Below are positions 8,847-17,428 of a DNA stretch of 50,779 nucleotides, piece by piece (position 1 is the stretch's first letter; the number at the start of each line of letters is the position of its first letter). Below the pieces are notes generated by a model that ran no database searches, was not told the origin of the DNA, and saw nothing but the letters and a program-made list of their open reading frames with translations. Origin of the DNA: Rhodoblastus sphagnicola (GTDB lineage Bacteria > Pseudomonadota > Alphaproteobacteria > Rhizobiales > Beijerinckiaceae); the NCBI RefSeq assembly GCF_002937075.1, contig NZ_NHSJ01000112.1:1-50779 (forward strand). Reading direction: 5' to 3'. The translations under genes and the position numbers were made by a program.

Positions 8847-9326
8847 ATGGCCGAAAATGAGAATACGCCGCTGGTAGCGCAAATTATTTCGTCTTATCTA
8901 TCCAATAATACGGTCGCCCCGGCAGACCTCATGTCTGTGATCGAGACGGTCAAGAACGCCTTCGGTGTAGCCGGCGGAAAGGCAGTCGCGGCTGAGGCTG
9001 AAGAGCCGAAGAAAATGGAGCCGGCGGTTTCAGTCAAGAAGTCCATCAGCCCGGATGCGTTGACGTGCCTGTGTTGTGGTAAGCCGTTCAAATCCTTGAA
9101 ACGTCATCTCCAATCGGAACACAACCTGTCTCCAAACGAATATCGCGCGACCTTTGGCTTGAAGGCCGACTATCCGATCGTGGCGCCGAACTATTCCGCC
9201 CAGCGATCCTCTTTGGCCAAGAGCGCCGGGCTGGGACGCAAGGCTGCCGAGGTCGTGAAGGCGACGAAGGGCGTGGAAAAAAAGCCCGTCAGGAAAAAGG
9301 CCGCGGTCAAAGCGGCGGCGGAATAA
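8847..9326 (+). CDS. mucR: MucR/Ros family zinc-finger regulator
   Basis: A 159-residue transcription regulator of the MucR/Ros family. It has the family's prokaryotic zinc finger (Cys74, Cys77, His87, His92 in CLCCGKPFKSLKRHLQSEH) followed by LSPNEYRATFGL and the DYPIVAPNY box. The N-terminal part carries the usual oligomerisation sequence (PLVAQIISSYLSNN). The C-terminus is a Lys/Ala-rich tail of the kind that contacts AT-rich DNA. GGAGG lies eight bases before the ATG. MucR controls exopolysaccharide, motility and plasmid genes in rhizobia; the neighbouring c-di-GMP gene suggests a surface or biofilm role here, which is inference. Confidence 0.92.
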   Translation: MAENENTPLVAQIISSYLSNNTVAPADLMSVIETVKNAFGVAGGKAVAAEAEEPKKMEPAVSVKKSISPDALTCLCCGKPFKSLKRHLQSEHNLSPNEYRATFGLKADYPIVAPNYSAQRSSLAKSAGLGRKAAEVVKATKGVEKKPVRKKAAVKAAAE

Positions 9327-9759
9327 CAGGATTCGGCATTCCGGGCTGTTGCCTTGGCGGTCCCGGCGCCAAATTCGTCTGAAACCGCGGCCAAGGTTGG
9401 GCGCTACGAACCTGTCTGCGATGCTGGGCGCCGGCAGGTTCGTTGTTGGCTACCAATGTCAACCGACGATAGGAAACGGCTCATTGCGGTCCTGCGACAA
9501 GACGGTCCCGCGCGGCGCGCTTTCGCTCGCTTAATAGACGTTTCAATAGCGAAACAGACCAGCGCTTTTGATTTGAAGCCGCAATTGGCTCCATAATCTA
9601 GCTTTTTTATTGTTTTGGCACGGAGGAGTTTGGATTCCACCTGTCATAATCACGGTCTGAGAAGTCGCGGGTAATGACCTCAATTCGAGACTTCACCGTG
9701 CCGGAGCAATAGGCAAACGTGGCGCCTGGGCCAGAGCGCAACTCCAAGAAGGGGCGCGG
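9327..9759. other. Intergenic region between mucR and GGDEF/EAL gene
   Basis: Some 430 bases with no ORF I can support. The segment around 9560-9720 is less GC-rich and may hold the promoter of the following gene, but I find no well-spaced -35/-10 pair. No clear terminator hairpin follows mucR. Confidence 0.4.
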
Positions 9760-12700
9760 ATGTGTGGCGCCGTCACAAAAAAAGGAAAAAGTTCAGACCT
9801 TAAATTGGACAATGAAACGAATTTTTACCAAATTCAGCAACTTATGGTTGCAGCATCTCCCGGCGCCCCCATCCCGCATGGCGACCGAAAACACTCGGCT
9901 GGCGTCATGCACATTTTTGGCCATTTCCAATTTCCGAATCCATGGACCCTTTCACTCTTGCGCGCCGCGCGTGTGGAGCTGCGCCCTGGCGTTCGCGCTG
10001 GAATGTGGCGGTCGCTCGCTTCGGGCGCGGTGGGGATCGCTATCATTATGGGCGCGACGACCCATCTGCTGCAGCGGCGAGAGGCGGCGCTGCGCGACGC
10101 CGAGCGCGAGTTGCAGAACATGGCGCACGTGGTGAGCCATTGGGTGGAGAGCGATGTCCGCGCGATCGAACTGCTCGAATCCAGCGTGACGGAATGGCTG
10201 CGCGCCGAGGGCGTCGGCGCGCCGGAGGCGCTGCGCGAACGACTCGCCGGCCGCGAAGCGCACGCGTCGCTGAGCGCCCGCGTCGCCGCCTTGCCGCAGG
10301 TCCGGAAGCTGTCGGTGGTCGACGCGGAGGGTCAGGCAGCCGCCAGTTCGAGCGCCTGGCCCGCTGAACCCATTTCGGTGGCGGCGCGCGACTATTTTCA
10401 GGTCCTGCGCGACGACCCCCGACGCGAAACCGTTATCAGCGGCGCGCTGGCGAGCCTGATCGATGGGCGCTGGATCATCAATATCGCCCGCCCCATAAGG
10501 ACCGCCGATGGCGTTTTTCTCGGCGCCGTCGTCGCCAGCGTCGAACTGGCCTATTTCGAGGACGCCTTCAGCCGTGTCGAAATCGGCCCGCGCAGTTCGG
10601 TCACGCTGTACCGCAGCGACGGCTTGATGCTGGCTCGCCACCCGCGACTTGAAGGCCGCATCGGCGCGGTCGTTCCCGAGAATGAAGCATGGCGCCGGGC
10701 GCTGGGAACGGCCGATATCGTCCCCCTGCGCCACGTCAGTCCGCTGGACGGGGTCGACCGGATGTTGGGCGTCCGCGTGCTTGATGAATATCCCCTTTAC
10801 CTCATCGCGGCCCGAGCGGTCGATGACATCCTCGCGCCCTGGCGTCGGGACGTCACCCGCTGGGTGATTGGTGTGCTGCTGCTGGAGTGCCTGCTTGGCG
10901 CGGGAGTCGTGCTGACCGGCCGCCAAGCCGCATCCAGGGAGAGCGAACGCGCGGCGCGCATCCACGAGCACCAGATGGCGCTCAACGCCGTCTTCGACAA
11001 TGGCGCGACCGGACTGGTCGAGATCGAGGCGCCCTCGAGGAAACTCCTGCGCGCCAACGACCGCTTTTGCGAAATGACGGGACGAACGGCGGCCGAGTTG
11101 CTCCAGTTCACCCCCGGCGACATCGCCCATCCGGATGACCGGGATCAACTGGTCGAGTACTGGCGCAAAGCGGTCGAAGGCGCCGCCCGGGCCGATGTGG
11201 TGGTGCGCTGCGTCAAGCCCGATGGAACCGTGACCTGGTGCCGCGTCAGCATGGCCGTCTCCGCACGCGATGACCGGGGGCGCGCGACGCGCGGCCTGGC
11301 CATCGTGCAAGACGTCACCGAAACGCGGGAAGCGTTGGAGCGACTGCGCGCCAACGAAGCATTGCTGCGACTCGGCCTTCAAATCGGCCGCATCGGCGCC
11401 TTCCGGCACGACATGGTCACCGACCTGGTGGACTGCAGCGCCGAGGCCCGGGCCATGTATGGCATGCCCCCGGGCGAGGCGTTGCTCACGGCGGCGGAAT
11501 GGTGGGGGGCGATTCTGCCCGAGGACCTCCAACGCCTGCGCTCCAGGATTGAAGCCAACAGCGCCGTCAAGACAGCCGACGAAGTCGCCACGTTCCGGGT
11601 TCGCCACATGGCCACCGGCGCCCTGCGCCATTTCGAGTCGCGGGTGCGCCGCGAGTACGCCGCCGACGGACGTCCGCTCGGCGCGCTGGGGGTCATCATC
11701 GACGTCACCGACGCCCGCCAGGCCGACGCGCTGCGGCAAATGAGTCTGGAGGTCGGCCGCATCGGCACGTTCCGCCTCGATTTCGTCAGCGGGCTCGTGG
11801 ATTGCAGCCCGGAAACCCGCGCGATGTATGGTTTTCCCCAGGATGGCGAAAAGCTCGCGATCGAACAATGGTGGGCTCCCCTCCTGCGCGAGGATCGCGA
11901 GCGCCTCCACGCCAAAATCGAAGCCGGCGCGCTGGACCGCGGCGATGTTGGAACCGACACCTTCCGCATTCATCATCTCGAAGATGGCGGCCTGCGCCAT
12001 TTCGAAGCCCGCACGCGCCGGGAGTATGGCGCCGACGGACAACACCTGGCCTCGCTGGGGGTGGTGATCGACGTGACCGAACGCCACGAGGCCGAGGCGC
12101 GCATCGCGCATCTCGCCCACCACGACGGCCTGACGGGGCTGCCCAACCGGACCTTGTTCCGCGAACGACTGGAAGCGGAGCTGGCCCGGGCGCACCGCGG
12201 GCGCGGCTTCGCCGTGCTGCTGATCGACCTCGACCGCTTCAAGGACGTGAACGACACGCTCGGCCACCCGGTCGGCGATGCGCTTCTACGCGAAGTCGCC
12301 GCGCGGCTGAAGGCGGAACTGCGCGATACCGATACGCTCGCGCGCCTCGGCGGCGACGAATTCGTCATTGTCGAGGCCGACACCGACGAGCCTCACAACG
12401 CAACCGCGCTGGCGCAACGGATCATCGCCGCCATCGAAAGGCCATTCGATCTCGAGGGCCATCAGGTCTGCGTCGGCGCCAGCGTCGGCATTGCCGTCGC
12501 TCCGTCCGACGGCCTGGACCCGGACGCCCTTGTGAAGGCGGCCGACATGGCCCTCTACCGCGCCAAGGCCGACGGTCGCGGCTGCCTCCGCTTCTTCGAG
12601 CCGGAGATGGACGCGCGCATGCAATTGCGCCGCGCCCTGGAGTCCGACCTGCGCCGGGCCCTGGCTGCGCAGGAATTCGACGTCTTCTTCCAGCCGATCG

Positions 12701-13434
12701 TCTCGGTCAGTTCACGTCGGGTGTCGTGCCTGGAGGCGCTGGTGCGGTGGCGCCATCCCGAACGCGGCCTGATCCCGCCCGACGCCTTCATTCCCCTTGC
12801 GGAGGAGATCGGCCTGATCGTCCCGCTTGGCGAATGGGTCCTGAACCGGGCCTGCGCCGAAGCCATGACTTGGCCCAGCGGTCCCAGGGTCGCTGTGAAC
12901 CTGTCGCCTGTCCAGTTCGCCCACCGCGGCCTTGTCGACGGGGTCGCGGCGGCGCTGGCGAAGTCCGGACTTGAACCTGACCGACTTGAGTTGGAAATCA
13001 CCGAGACGGTGATGCTGCAGGACACCGAGGCGACGCTGGCGACACTGAGACAGTTGAAAGCGCTTGGCGTTCGGATCGCGATGGACGATTTCGGCACGGG
13101 GTATTCATCGCTGAGCTATCTGCAGAGCTTCCCGTTCGACAAGGTGAAAATCGACCGCGCCTTCACCATTGGGCTTGGCGAATTGCCCCAGAGCGAAGCC
13201 ATCATCCGCGCAGTGACGGCGATGTGTGCCGCGCTCGCGATGACTTCCACCGCCGAAGGCGTGGAAACGGAAGGGCAGTTCGCGGCGCTTTCCCGAGAAG
13301 GATGCGGCGAGGCTCAGGGTTACCTGTTCAGCAAGCCCCTCCCCGCCGCGGACATTCCGGCCTTGCTGGCGCGGTTGGAGCGCGGAGCTTCCGCCCAGTT
13401 GGAAGCCGCCATCGCCACCGCCATGGTCGCTTGA
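9760..13434 (+). CDS. Membrane sensor with PAS, GGDEF and EAL domains
   Basis: A c-di-GMP enzyme of about 1224 residues. Order: transmembrane helix (about 85-103), periplasmic Cache-like sensor domain, second helix (about 367-388), three PAS-like repeats (about 405-780, the second and third very similar to each other), diguanylate cyclase domain with intact GGDEF (about 864-868), and phosphodiesterase domain with EALVRW (about 992), DDFGTGYSS and EGVETE. An RxxD inhibitory site lies five residues before GGDEF, so product inhibition of the cyclase is expected. Both active sites look complete, hence synthesis and breakdown are possible. The ATG at 9760 has AAGGGG upstream; starts at 9907 or 10003 cannot be excluded. 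It reads opposite to the surrounding plasmid genes, like mucR before it. Confidence 0.88.
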   Translation: MCGAVTKKGKSSDLKLDNETNFYQIQQLMVAASPGAPIPHGDRKHSAGVMHIFGHFQFPNPWTLSLLRAARVELRPGVRAGMWRSLASGAVGIAIIMGATTHLLQRREAALRDAERELQNMAHVVSHWVESDVRAIELLESSVTEWLRAEGVGAPEALRERLAGREAHASLSARVAALPQVRKLSVVDAEGQAAASSSAWPAEPISVAARDYFQVLRDDPRRETVISGALASLIDGRWIINIARPIRTADGVFLGAVVASVELAYFEDAFSRVEIGPRSSVTLYRSDGLMLARHPRLEGRIGAVVPENEAWRRALGTADIVPLRHVSPLDGVDRMLGVRVLDEYPLYLIAARAVDDILAPWRRDVTRWVIGVLLLECLLGAGVVLTGRQAASRESERAARIHEHQMALNAVFDNGATGLVEIEAPSRKLLRANDRFCEMTGRTAAELLQFTPGDIAHPDDRDQLVEYWRKAVEGAARADVVVRCVKPDGTVTWCRVSMAVSARDDRGRATRGLAIVQDVTETREALERLRANEALLRLGLQIGRIGAFRHDMVTDLVDCSAEARAMYGMPPGEALLTAAEWWGAILPEDLQRLRSRIEANSAVKTADEVATFRVRHMATGALRHFESRVRREYAADGRPLGALGVIIDVTDARQADALRQMSLEVGRIGTFRLDFVSGLVDCSPETRAMYGFPQDGEKLAIEQWWAPLLREDRERLHAKIEAGALDRGDVGTDTFRIHHLEDGGLRHFEARTRREYGADGQHLASLGVVIDVTERHEAEARIAHLAHHDGLTGLPNRTLFRERLEAELARAHRGRGFAVLLIDLDRFKDVNDTLGHPVGDALLREVAARLKAELRDTDTLARLGGDEFVIVEADTDEPHNATALAQRIIAAIERPFDLEGHQVCVGASVGIAVAPSDGLDPDALVKAADMALYRAKADGRGCLRFFEPEMDARMQLRRALESDLRRALAAQEFDVFFQPIVSVSSRRVSCLEALVRWRHPERGLIPPDAFIPLAEEIGLIVPLGEWVLNRACAEAMTWPSGPRVAVNLSPVQFAHRGLVDGVAAALAKSGLEPDRLELEITETVMLQDTEATLATLRQLKALGVRIAMDDFGTGYSSLSYLQSFPFDKVKIDRAFTIGLGELPQSEAIIRAVTAMCAALAMTSTAEGVETEGQFAALSREGCGEAQGYLFSKPLPAADIPALLARLERGASAQLEAAIATAMVA

Positions 13435-13649
13435 TCCGGCTTGCGCTGGAAGTATCTGCGGGCGTGGAGCCTCCCCACGTTCCCGGCGGGAGGTGAACAC
13501 TTCCGAGGCAATCGGTGTCGCCCGCCAAGCGGGGCGCTTCTTTGTCAGGGAGCCATGCGCGAGGGTCGTGGCCACACCACGTGTGCGCCATCTCCCAAGC
13601 TCAACCGCCGGCCTTCGCGTTGGGCCAGCCAATTGGCAGACGGGAGAAA

Positions 13650-14234
13650 TCAGACTGCTTCTCGGGGACTGGGGTCCACGTAGGAGACGTCATCCCAAAG
13701 CGGCCTGGGACCGTCAAAATAAGGATATGTTCCGTTGGGAACGACGAAGCCGAACTGACCGGGCTTGTATTCCTCGCTGGGGATCAGGAATCGGCGTTCG
13801 GGACCGTGGCTTCCCTGGCCGCCCTTGATGGCGATGCAATCGACCATGCCGGGTCGGGTCTTCGATGATAGGGCGGCGACGACAACCCAATCGTCGGCGT
13901 GCTTTTTGGCGAAGAGTTGCCGCTGCAGGACGAAGGAGTCTTTCGGCTCAAGCGTTTCGCCGGTCACAGCCATGTAGGCGTGCGGATGCCACGCTTTGGC
14001 GGTGTTCCTGGCGCTCTCGACGTGCTCGGCGTCGAACAAGTCGGGAAACGTCATGGCGACGATCGCCCAATCGCAATCTTCTTCGTACCATCCGTCCTCA
14101 CGACGCCAGGCGGTATGGATTTTTGCATTCTGGTCGGGAAGCACATGAAAGCCGCCGTGGGACGGCGTCTGGTAGAATGTGATTCCTTTGGCATAGGTTT
14201 GCTGTTCTTCGGATTCTCCCCAGGGCGTGTGCAT
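13650..14234 (-). CDS. Plasmid protein, possibly DUF7007 family
   Basis: A 194-residue soluble protein starting MHTPWGESEEQQ and containing GITFYQTPSHGGFHVL. The combination of 'TPWG' start and 'TPSHGG' reminds me of the plasmid family annotated DUF7007; this is from memory and not certain. The rest is rich in Trp/Tyr/Asp with no catalytic motif I can name. The ATG at 14234 is preferred to an upstream TTG, with AAGAG nearby. It is the last gene of the ten-gene operon that begins at 17237. Confidence 0.65.
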   Translation of the reverse strand: MHTPWGESEEQQTYAKGITFYQTPSHGGFHVLPDQNAKIHTAWRREDGWYEEDCDWAIVAMTFPDLFDAEHVESARNTAKAWHPHAYMAVTGETLEPKDSFVLQRQLFAKKHADDWVVVAALSSKTRPGMVDCIAIKGGQGSHGPERRFLIPSEEYKPGQFGFVVPNGTYPYFDGPRPLWDDVSYVDPSPREAV

Positions 14235-14262
14235 CGGGGTCAACTCTTGTGCCTGGGTTTTG

Positions 14263-14487
14263 TTAATTCCGGTGGGTTTCGCAGGTGGATTCGAGGATTT
14301 CGAAGCCGGGGTGCGGCGGAACGCCGGGGTCGAGAAATTGGATGAGCGCCGCCTTGACGCCGTCGATCAGTTTGATGGCCTCTCTTGCGGTCATGGCGTT
14401 GGCGCGCATCGCATGGCGACGAGCGCCCTTGATGAGCGCGCGTTCGTCATTGATCCGGGCAAACAGCGAGAATTCGGCGGTGTGCAT
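14263..14487 (-). CDS. Small hypothetical protein, 74 aa
   Basis: An unrecognised small protein, largely alpha-helical in character, with one Cys near the C-terminus. It is accepted because it lies on the same strand in the tightly packed operon, between genes 30 bases apart on both sides, and its frame is open over the whole gap. The ribosome site is weak. Function unknown. Confidence 0.5.
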   Translation of the reverse strand: MHTAEFSLFARINDERALIKGARRHAMRANAMTAREAIKLIDGVKAALIQFLDPGVPPHPGFEILESTCETHRN

Positions 14488-14517
14488 GGTCAGGTGTCCA
14501 TCGTTCCAAATGGGTGA

Positions 14518-14769
14518 TTATTCTTCGACGTCGGCTTCTTGAATGGTGAAGTGTTCGAAGTCGCGCTCCTCCATGTGATCCCAGTAAGCGGCGGCCGCCT
14601 CATTCGGGTTGTCGGGCTTCGGCTTTATGCTGGAGAGTTCGTGCTCCCACCATTTGAGCGCGATGGCGGTGCGCCAACGATGAGCGCCGGCCTCGCTCGT
14701 GAACACGCGTGTGTCGGAGCCGTGTTTGTGCTCGTAGGTCGCGACGACAACTTTGTCTCCGGTTTGCAT
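14518..14769 (-). CDS. Small hypothetical protein, 83 aa
   Basis: Unrecognised. It starts MQTGDKVVVATYEHKHG, which looks like a small beta-barrel opening, followed by an amphipathic helical half (AGAHRWRTAIALKWWEHEL) and an acidic end. The ATG at 14769 has GAGGGAG about eight bases upstream, better than a GTG three codons earlier. The start codon lies six bases beyond the upstream gene's stop. Part of the ten-gene leader-headed operon. Confidence 0.6.
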   Translation of the reverse strand: MQTGDKVVVATYEHKHGSDTRVFTSEAGAHRWRTAIALKWWEHELSSIKPKPDNPNEAAAAYWDHMEERDFEHFTIQEADVEE

Positions 14770-14774
14770 GACCG

Positions 14775-15095
14775 TCACTCCCTCGAAAAACAGCGTTGGA
14801 ATTCGTCGAAGATTGCGGTCATCGCTGGATTGTCGGTGTGATCGCTGATCAGCTCGTCGGGCGCGTTGCCGAACACCAGATCAATCATGCCGGCCGTCGC
14901 TCCGTCGCCGCCGCGCAGGCGCAACAGCGCCTCGCTGACGGCGGACGCCGCCTCGCAAATCTCGGGGATGTCGGTCGATCGTTTCACCGGCCAATCGCCG
15001 CCGTCATTCACCGAGATGGAATAGTCCTGCGCGATGATGATCGTGACAAGCGCTTGAAGCGCCTCTTGGTCGTTGCTGGGTTTGGTCAGGCGCAT
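14775..15095 (-). CDS. Small hypothetical protein, 106 aa
   Basis: Unrecognised acidic protein (MRLTKPSNDQEALQALVTII) with a Ser/Gly/Asp-rich centre. GGAGG precedes the ATG by eight bases, and three bases separate it from the stop of the upstream gene, so co-translation within the operon is likely. No membrane or metal-binding motif. Function unknown. Confidence 0.65.
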   Translation of the reverse strand: MRLTKPSNDQEALQALVTIIIAQDYSISVNDGGDWPVKRSTDIPEICEAASAVSEALLRLRGGDGATAGMIDLVFGNAPDELISDHTDNPAMTAIFDEFQRCFSRE

Positions 15096-15098
15096 CGG

Positions 15099-15722
15099 TC
15101 AGGCCTCCACCGCGCTGGGCCAGCCGATCGGCAGGGCGGAAAGCTTGGAAAGCTCGGCGGCGACGGCTTCCGCCTCGGCCTTGGTCTTGCAATCGGTGAT
15201 CGCCTCGCCGCTGTCGGGCTCCTTGTGCCGGGCATAGACGGTCCAGAATTCCGCTTCCTCGTCGGAGCACAGCCCGAGCGTGTGGCCGGGATCGTCGGGG
15301 TCGTCCTTGCAGCCGCCGATGGTGATGAACGAGAACTGCGACCAATCGGGGGGCAGACAGTTCGTGCAGCAATTGAACAGGCGGTTGCGTCGGTCCATGA
15401 GACGTGTCTGCTCGACTTCGGCGTTTTCCTCGGCGATCAGCGGCCCGATCAGGCCGCCAGGGGCGTCGGCCGCACGCACCCACCATCCCGCTTCGAGATA
15501 GCCGTGACCGGAGGCGTCGAAGACGTAGATCGAGGGATCCTGGCCCCTCTTGATCCAATCGGGGGCGTCAAATTCGCTGCCACAATCGTCGCAGGTGGTG
15601 TTGTCGTGGGTGCTGGAAAGCTCCCATTCTTGCTTTTCGTCCGACCAGCGCGCGGCGGCGTCGAACACGATGTCGTGGCTTCCGCAATGCGGACAGATCG
15701 GCGTCTTTTGTTGCTCGGTCAT
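15099..15722 (-). CDS. Zinc-ribbon plasmid protein, 207 aa
   Basis: The N-terminus has two CxxC knuckles, CPHCGSHD at about 9-16 and CDDCGSEFD at about 42-50, forming a likely zinc ribbon, then a Trp-rich region (YLEAGWWVRAADAPGG). A third cysteine cluster (FNCCTNCLPPDW) follows, and the C-terminus is an Ala/Glu helix. I do not recognise the family beyond 'zinc-ribbon, plasmid'. The ATG at 15722 has GGGAGGAT just upstream; a longer frame before it is the shadow of the neighbouring gene. A nucleic-acid-binding role is plausible but not shown. Confidence 0.7.
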   Translation of the reverse strand: MTEQQKTPICPHCGSHDIVFDAAARWSDEKQEWELSSTHDNTTCDDCGSEFDAPDWIKRGQDPSIYVFDASGHGYLEAGWWVRAADAPGGLIGPLIAEENAEVEQTRLMDRRNRLFNCCTNCLPPDWSQFSFITIGGCKDDPDDPGHTLGLCSDEEAEFWTVYARHKEPDSGEAITDCKTKAEAEAVAAELSKLSALPIGWPSAVEA

Positions 15723-15724
15723 GG

Positions 15725-15937
15725 TCAATCCTCCCTGGGAGTGGAGCGCGGAACCGCGCGAACGGAAACCGCCTGAGTGAAGACCTCTTCGTAATTCGGG
15801 CCGTGGCAGAGGAAGCCGGATTGCTCGTTGATCAGCCACATCGGGCCGGCGTAGAGGTCGATCAGCGGCTTCTTGCCGCCGCCGGTCTTCACGCCGGAGC
15901 ACGAAATGAGGACGAGGACGTCGCAGGGGCGGATCAT
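15725..15937 (-). CDS. Small protein with DUF6884-like start, 70 aa
   Basis: It starts MIRPCDVLVLISCSGVK and continues with a conserved-looking DLYAGPMWLINEQSG. The 'LISCS..K' plus 'LY.GP.W' pattern resembles the start of the DUF6884 family of putative nucleotide-handling proteins, but the protein is much shorter, so it may be a truncated or minimal relative. Its ATG overlaps the preceding stop (TGATG). Medium confidence that it is a gene, low on the family. Confidence 0.55.
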   Translation of the reverse strand: MIRPCDVLVLISCSGVKTGGGKKPLIDLYAGPMWLINEQSGFLCHGPNYEEVFTQAVSVRAVPRSTPRED

Positions 15938-16173
15938 CGCCGGCCTCTGCTCACCAAAGGTGTGGCGGCCACGCGGGCGGCGCGAACCTTTGGCAGAATG
16001 TCCGTGGTGACGTGGGCGTAATCGTTGTCCGCGCCGTGAAATTTCGGGCTGGCGAGATAGACTTCGATCTCGATCAGGAGAGCGCGAACATCGTCCAATT
16101 GGTCGGCGTAGGTGTCGCGTTCGGCGGTCATGCGCGCGGCGAAAGTGACGCGGGGCGTTGGGCTGGCGTTCAT
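15934..16173 (-). CDS. Small hypothetical protein, 79 aa
   Basis: Unrecognised, mainly helical (MNASPTPRVTFAARMTAERD). The ATG at 16173 has GAGGGAG upstream and overlaps the previous gene's stop in an ATGA; its own stop overlaps the next start. Such tight packing supports a real coding sequence. Function unknown. Confidence 0.6.
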   Translation of the reverse strand: MNASPTPRVTFAARMTAERDTYADQLDDVRALLIEIEVYLASPKFHGADNDYAHVTTDILPKVRAARVAATPLVSRGRR

Positions 16174-16430
16174 GTCTCGACTCCCTCTTGGCAATGGGCA
16201 TAGAGCGCGCCGATCTCGGTATGGACGTTGGTGAGCGGGGCGACCCGCGTGCGGTGCTCGGCGAGCGCGGCGCGGAAGGCGTCATCGTCTTGCGGGTAAT
16301 AGTCGCTCCCATGCGGATGGGTGGCGGCCAGCGCCGTCAGCGCGGCGCCAAGCGCAGCATAAGCCGCGCGATATTCGTCTCGGAGCGCAGCGGCGGACGA
16401 GCCGTTCAGGTGGAAGGTCGGGAGCTTCAT
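16170..16430 (-). CDS. Small hypothetical protein, 86 aa
   Basis: Unrecognised Ala-rich helical protein starting MKLPTFHLNGSSAAALRDEY, with several His residues in its second half. Both ends overlap neighbours by four bases (ATGA), so it is embedded in a translationally coupled chain. Function unknown. Confidence 0.65.
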   Translation of the reverse strand: MKLPTFHLNGSSAAALRDEYRAAYAALGAALTALAATHPHGSDYYPQDDDAFRAALAEHRTRVAPLTNVHTEIGALYAHCQEGVET

Positions 16431-16699
16431 TCTCCGGCCCTCCGGAAGATTGGGCCGGACTGCCGGTCGAGCCAGTCGGCGGCGTCACGAGCCAGGCGCG
16501 CCATGTGTCCGGCGCGGGCGGCTTCGCGCTGCTTGGCTGCGGCGAATGCGCGGAGCGAGTTTTGCCCGCTCTGTCCGCCCTGAAGCAGGATGTCCACCTT
16601 TCGGCCGTCGCCGGTGGTGATGCAGGCATAGGCGCTGGCGCCGATCAGATACAGGACGTGCGTGATCTCGTCCTCGGGCTGTGGAGTTGCTGTGTTCAT
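16427..16699 (-). CDS. Small hypothetical protein, 90 aa
   Basis: Unrecognised. It starts MNTATPQPEDEITHVLYLIG, with a short apolar stretch (ASAYACITTG) too short for a membrane span, followed by a basic Ala-rich helix (AAAKQREAARAGHMARLARD). AAGGAA precedes the ATG. Second gene of the ten-gene operon. Function unknown. Confidence 0.65.
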   Translation of the reverse strand: MNTATPQPEDEITHVLYLIGASAYACITTGDGRKVDILLQGGQSGQNSLRAFAAAKQREAARAGHMARLARDAADWLDRQSGPIFRRAGE

Positions 16700-16805
16700 G
16701 ATTGGGTGTTCCTTCAGGCTTGCTGGCGAAGGGTCGAACGCGAGTGCGCCCTGGCGACGGGTCTGCGTCGGCCAGAGCGTGTCTTTGGCGCGTTGAAGGC
16801 TGGGG

Positions 16806-17237
16806 TTATCGCCCGTTGGCGGCGGCGGCCTTGGCGGCGATCGTTTCGGTGGGTGCGGATCTGCGGTCGACGAAGGTGAAGCACTTTTCGCCTATGGCGA
16901 CGTGCCACTGCACCAGGTCGTGCGAAAGCCCTTCGGAAATATGGAACATTTCGACGCCGCGATAGCGTTGCCAGCGGCACGGCGGCAGGCAGTCGAGCGC
17001 ATAGGTGAAGTCGGCCAGCGTCTCTTCGGTCGGCTCCGTGATCTGGCGCTCCGTCCAGGTCACGAGCATTGCGTCGAGTTCGGCGTCATTCACCACGCGA
17101 ATGGGGAAGCCGCGTTCGACGCCATATTGTTCGGGGGTCAGGTCGCCATCGGCATAGGCCACAAAGCCGTCGGGCCTGATGTAGGATTGCACGTGGCCGG
17201 CGAACGGCGTGTCGGTGCGGATGATGTATTGCATCAT
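16806..17237 (-). CDS. First gene of leader-2 operon, hypothetical, 143 aa
   Basis: Unrecognised soluble protein (MMQYIIRTDTPFAGHVQSYI) ending in an Ala-rich tail. The start is placed at the ATG pair 17237/17234 because the leader's GGAAGGA ribosome site lies just before it. Directly downstream of leader copy 2, it opens an operon of ten small genes reaching 13650. No catalytic motif is visible. Confidence 0.7.
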   Translation of the reverse strand: MMQYIIRTDTPFAGHVQSYIRPDGFVAYADGDLTPEQYGVERGFPIRVVNDAELDAMLVTWTERQITEPTEETLADFTYALDCLPPCRWQRYRGVEMFHISEGLSHDLVQWHVAIGEKCFTFVDRRSAPTETIAAKAAAANGR

Positions 17238-17380
17238 TGGGCTGTCCTTCCATTTTTTGGACCTTGAACAGCCACTTGCGTTGCGCATCCCGAGCCCGCC
17301 GCAAGGGCGCGAAGCGCCGGGCTTGACCCTTGCGGCGGGCGACGGCGATGCGGTAGCGAAATTTTATTTTCTTTTTTTGT
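17238..17380 (-). promoter_or_regulatory. Structured operon leader, copy 2
   Basis: Perfect 13-base arms CCCGCCGCAAGGG (17295-17307) and CCCTTGCGGCGGG (17327-17339), apical GGCGC-GAA-GCGCC hairpin, and outer arms CGCATC/GATGCG (17284-17289, 17347-17352). GGCTGT/ACAGCC (17240-17245, 17268-17273) flanks the ribosome site. Upstream on the sense strand is a purine tract (GAACAAAAAAAGAAAATAAA). Near-identical to copies 1 and 3 along about 130 bases. It heads the ten-gene operon 17237-13650. Confidence 0.78.
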
Positions 17381-17428
17381 TCTATTTCTTCCGTCGGCCC
17401 AGGCTGGGGCGTGGCCGTTGTCACCCGT

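Noticed and set aside
9354-9596. 80-codon plus-strand frame after mucR
   Set aside because: It begins next to the mucR stop without a ribosome site and has no family resemblance; treated as non-coding.
9952-12267. Minus-strand 771-codon frame opposite the GGDEF/EAL gene
   Set aside because: It lies antisense to well-defined domains and shows no domain itself.
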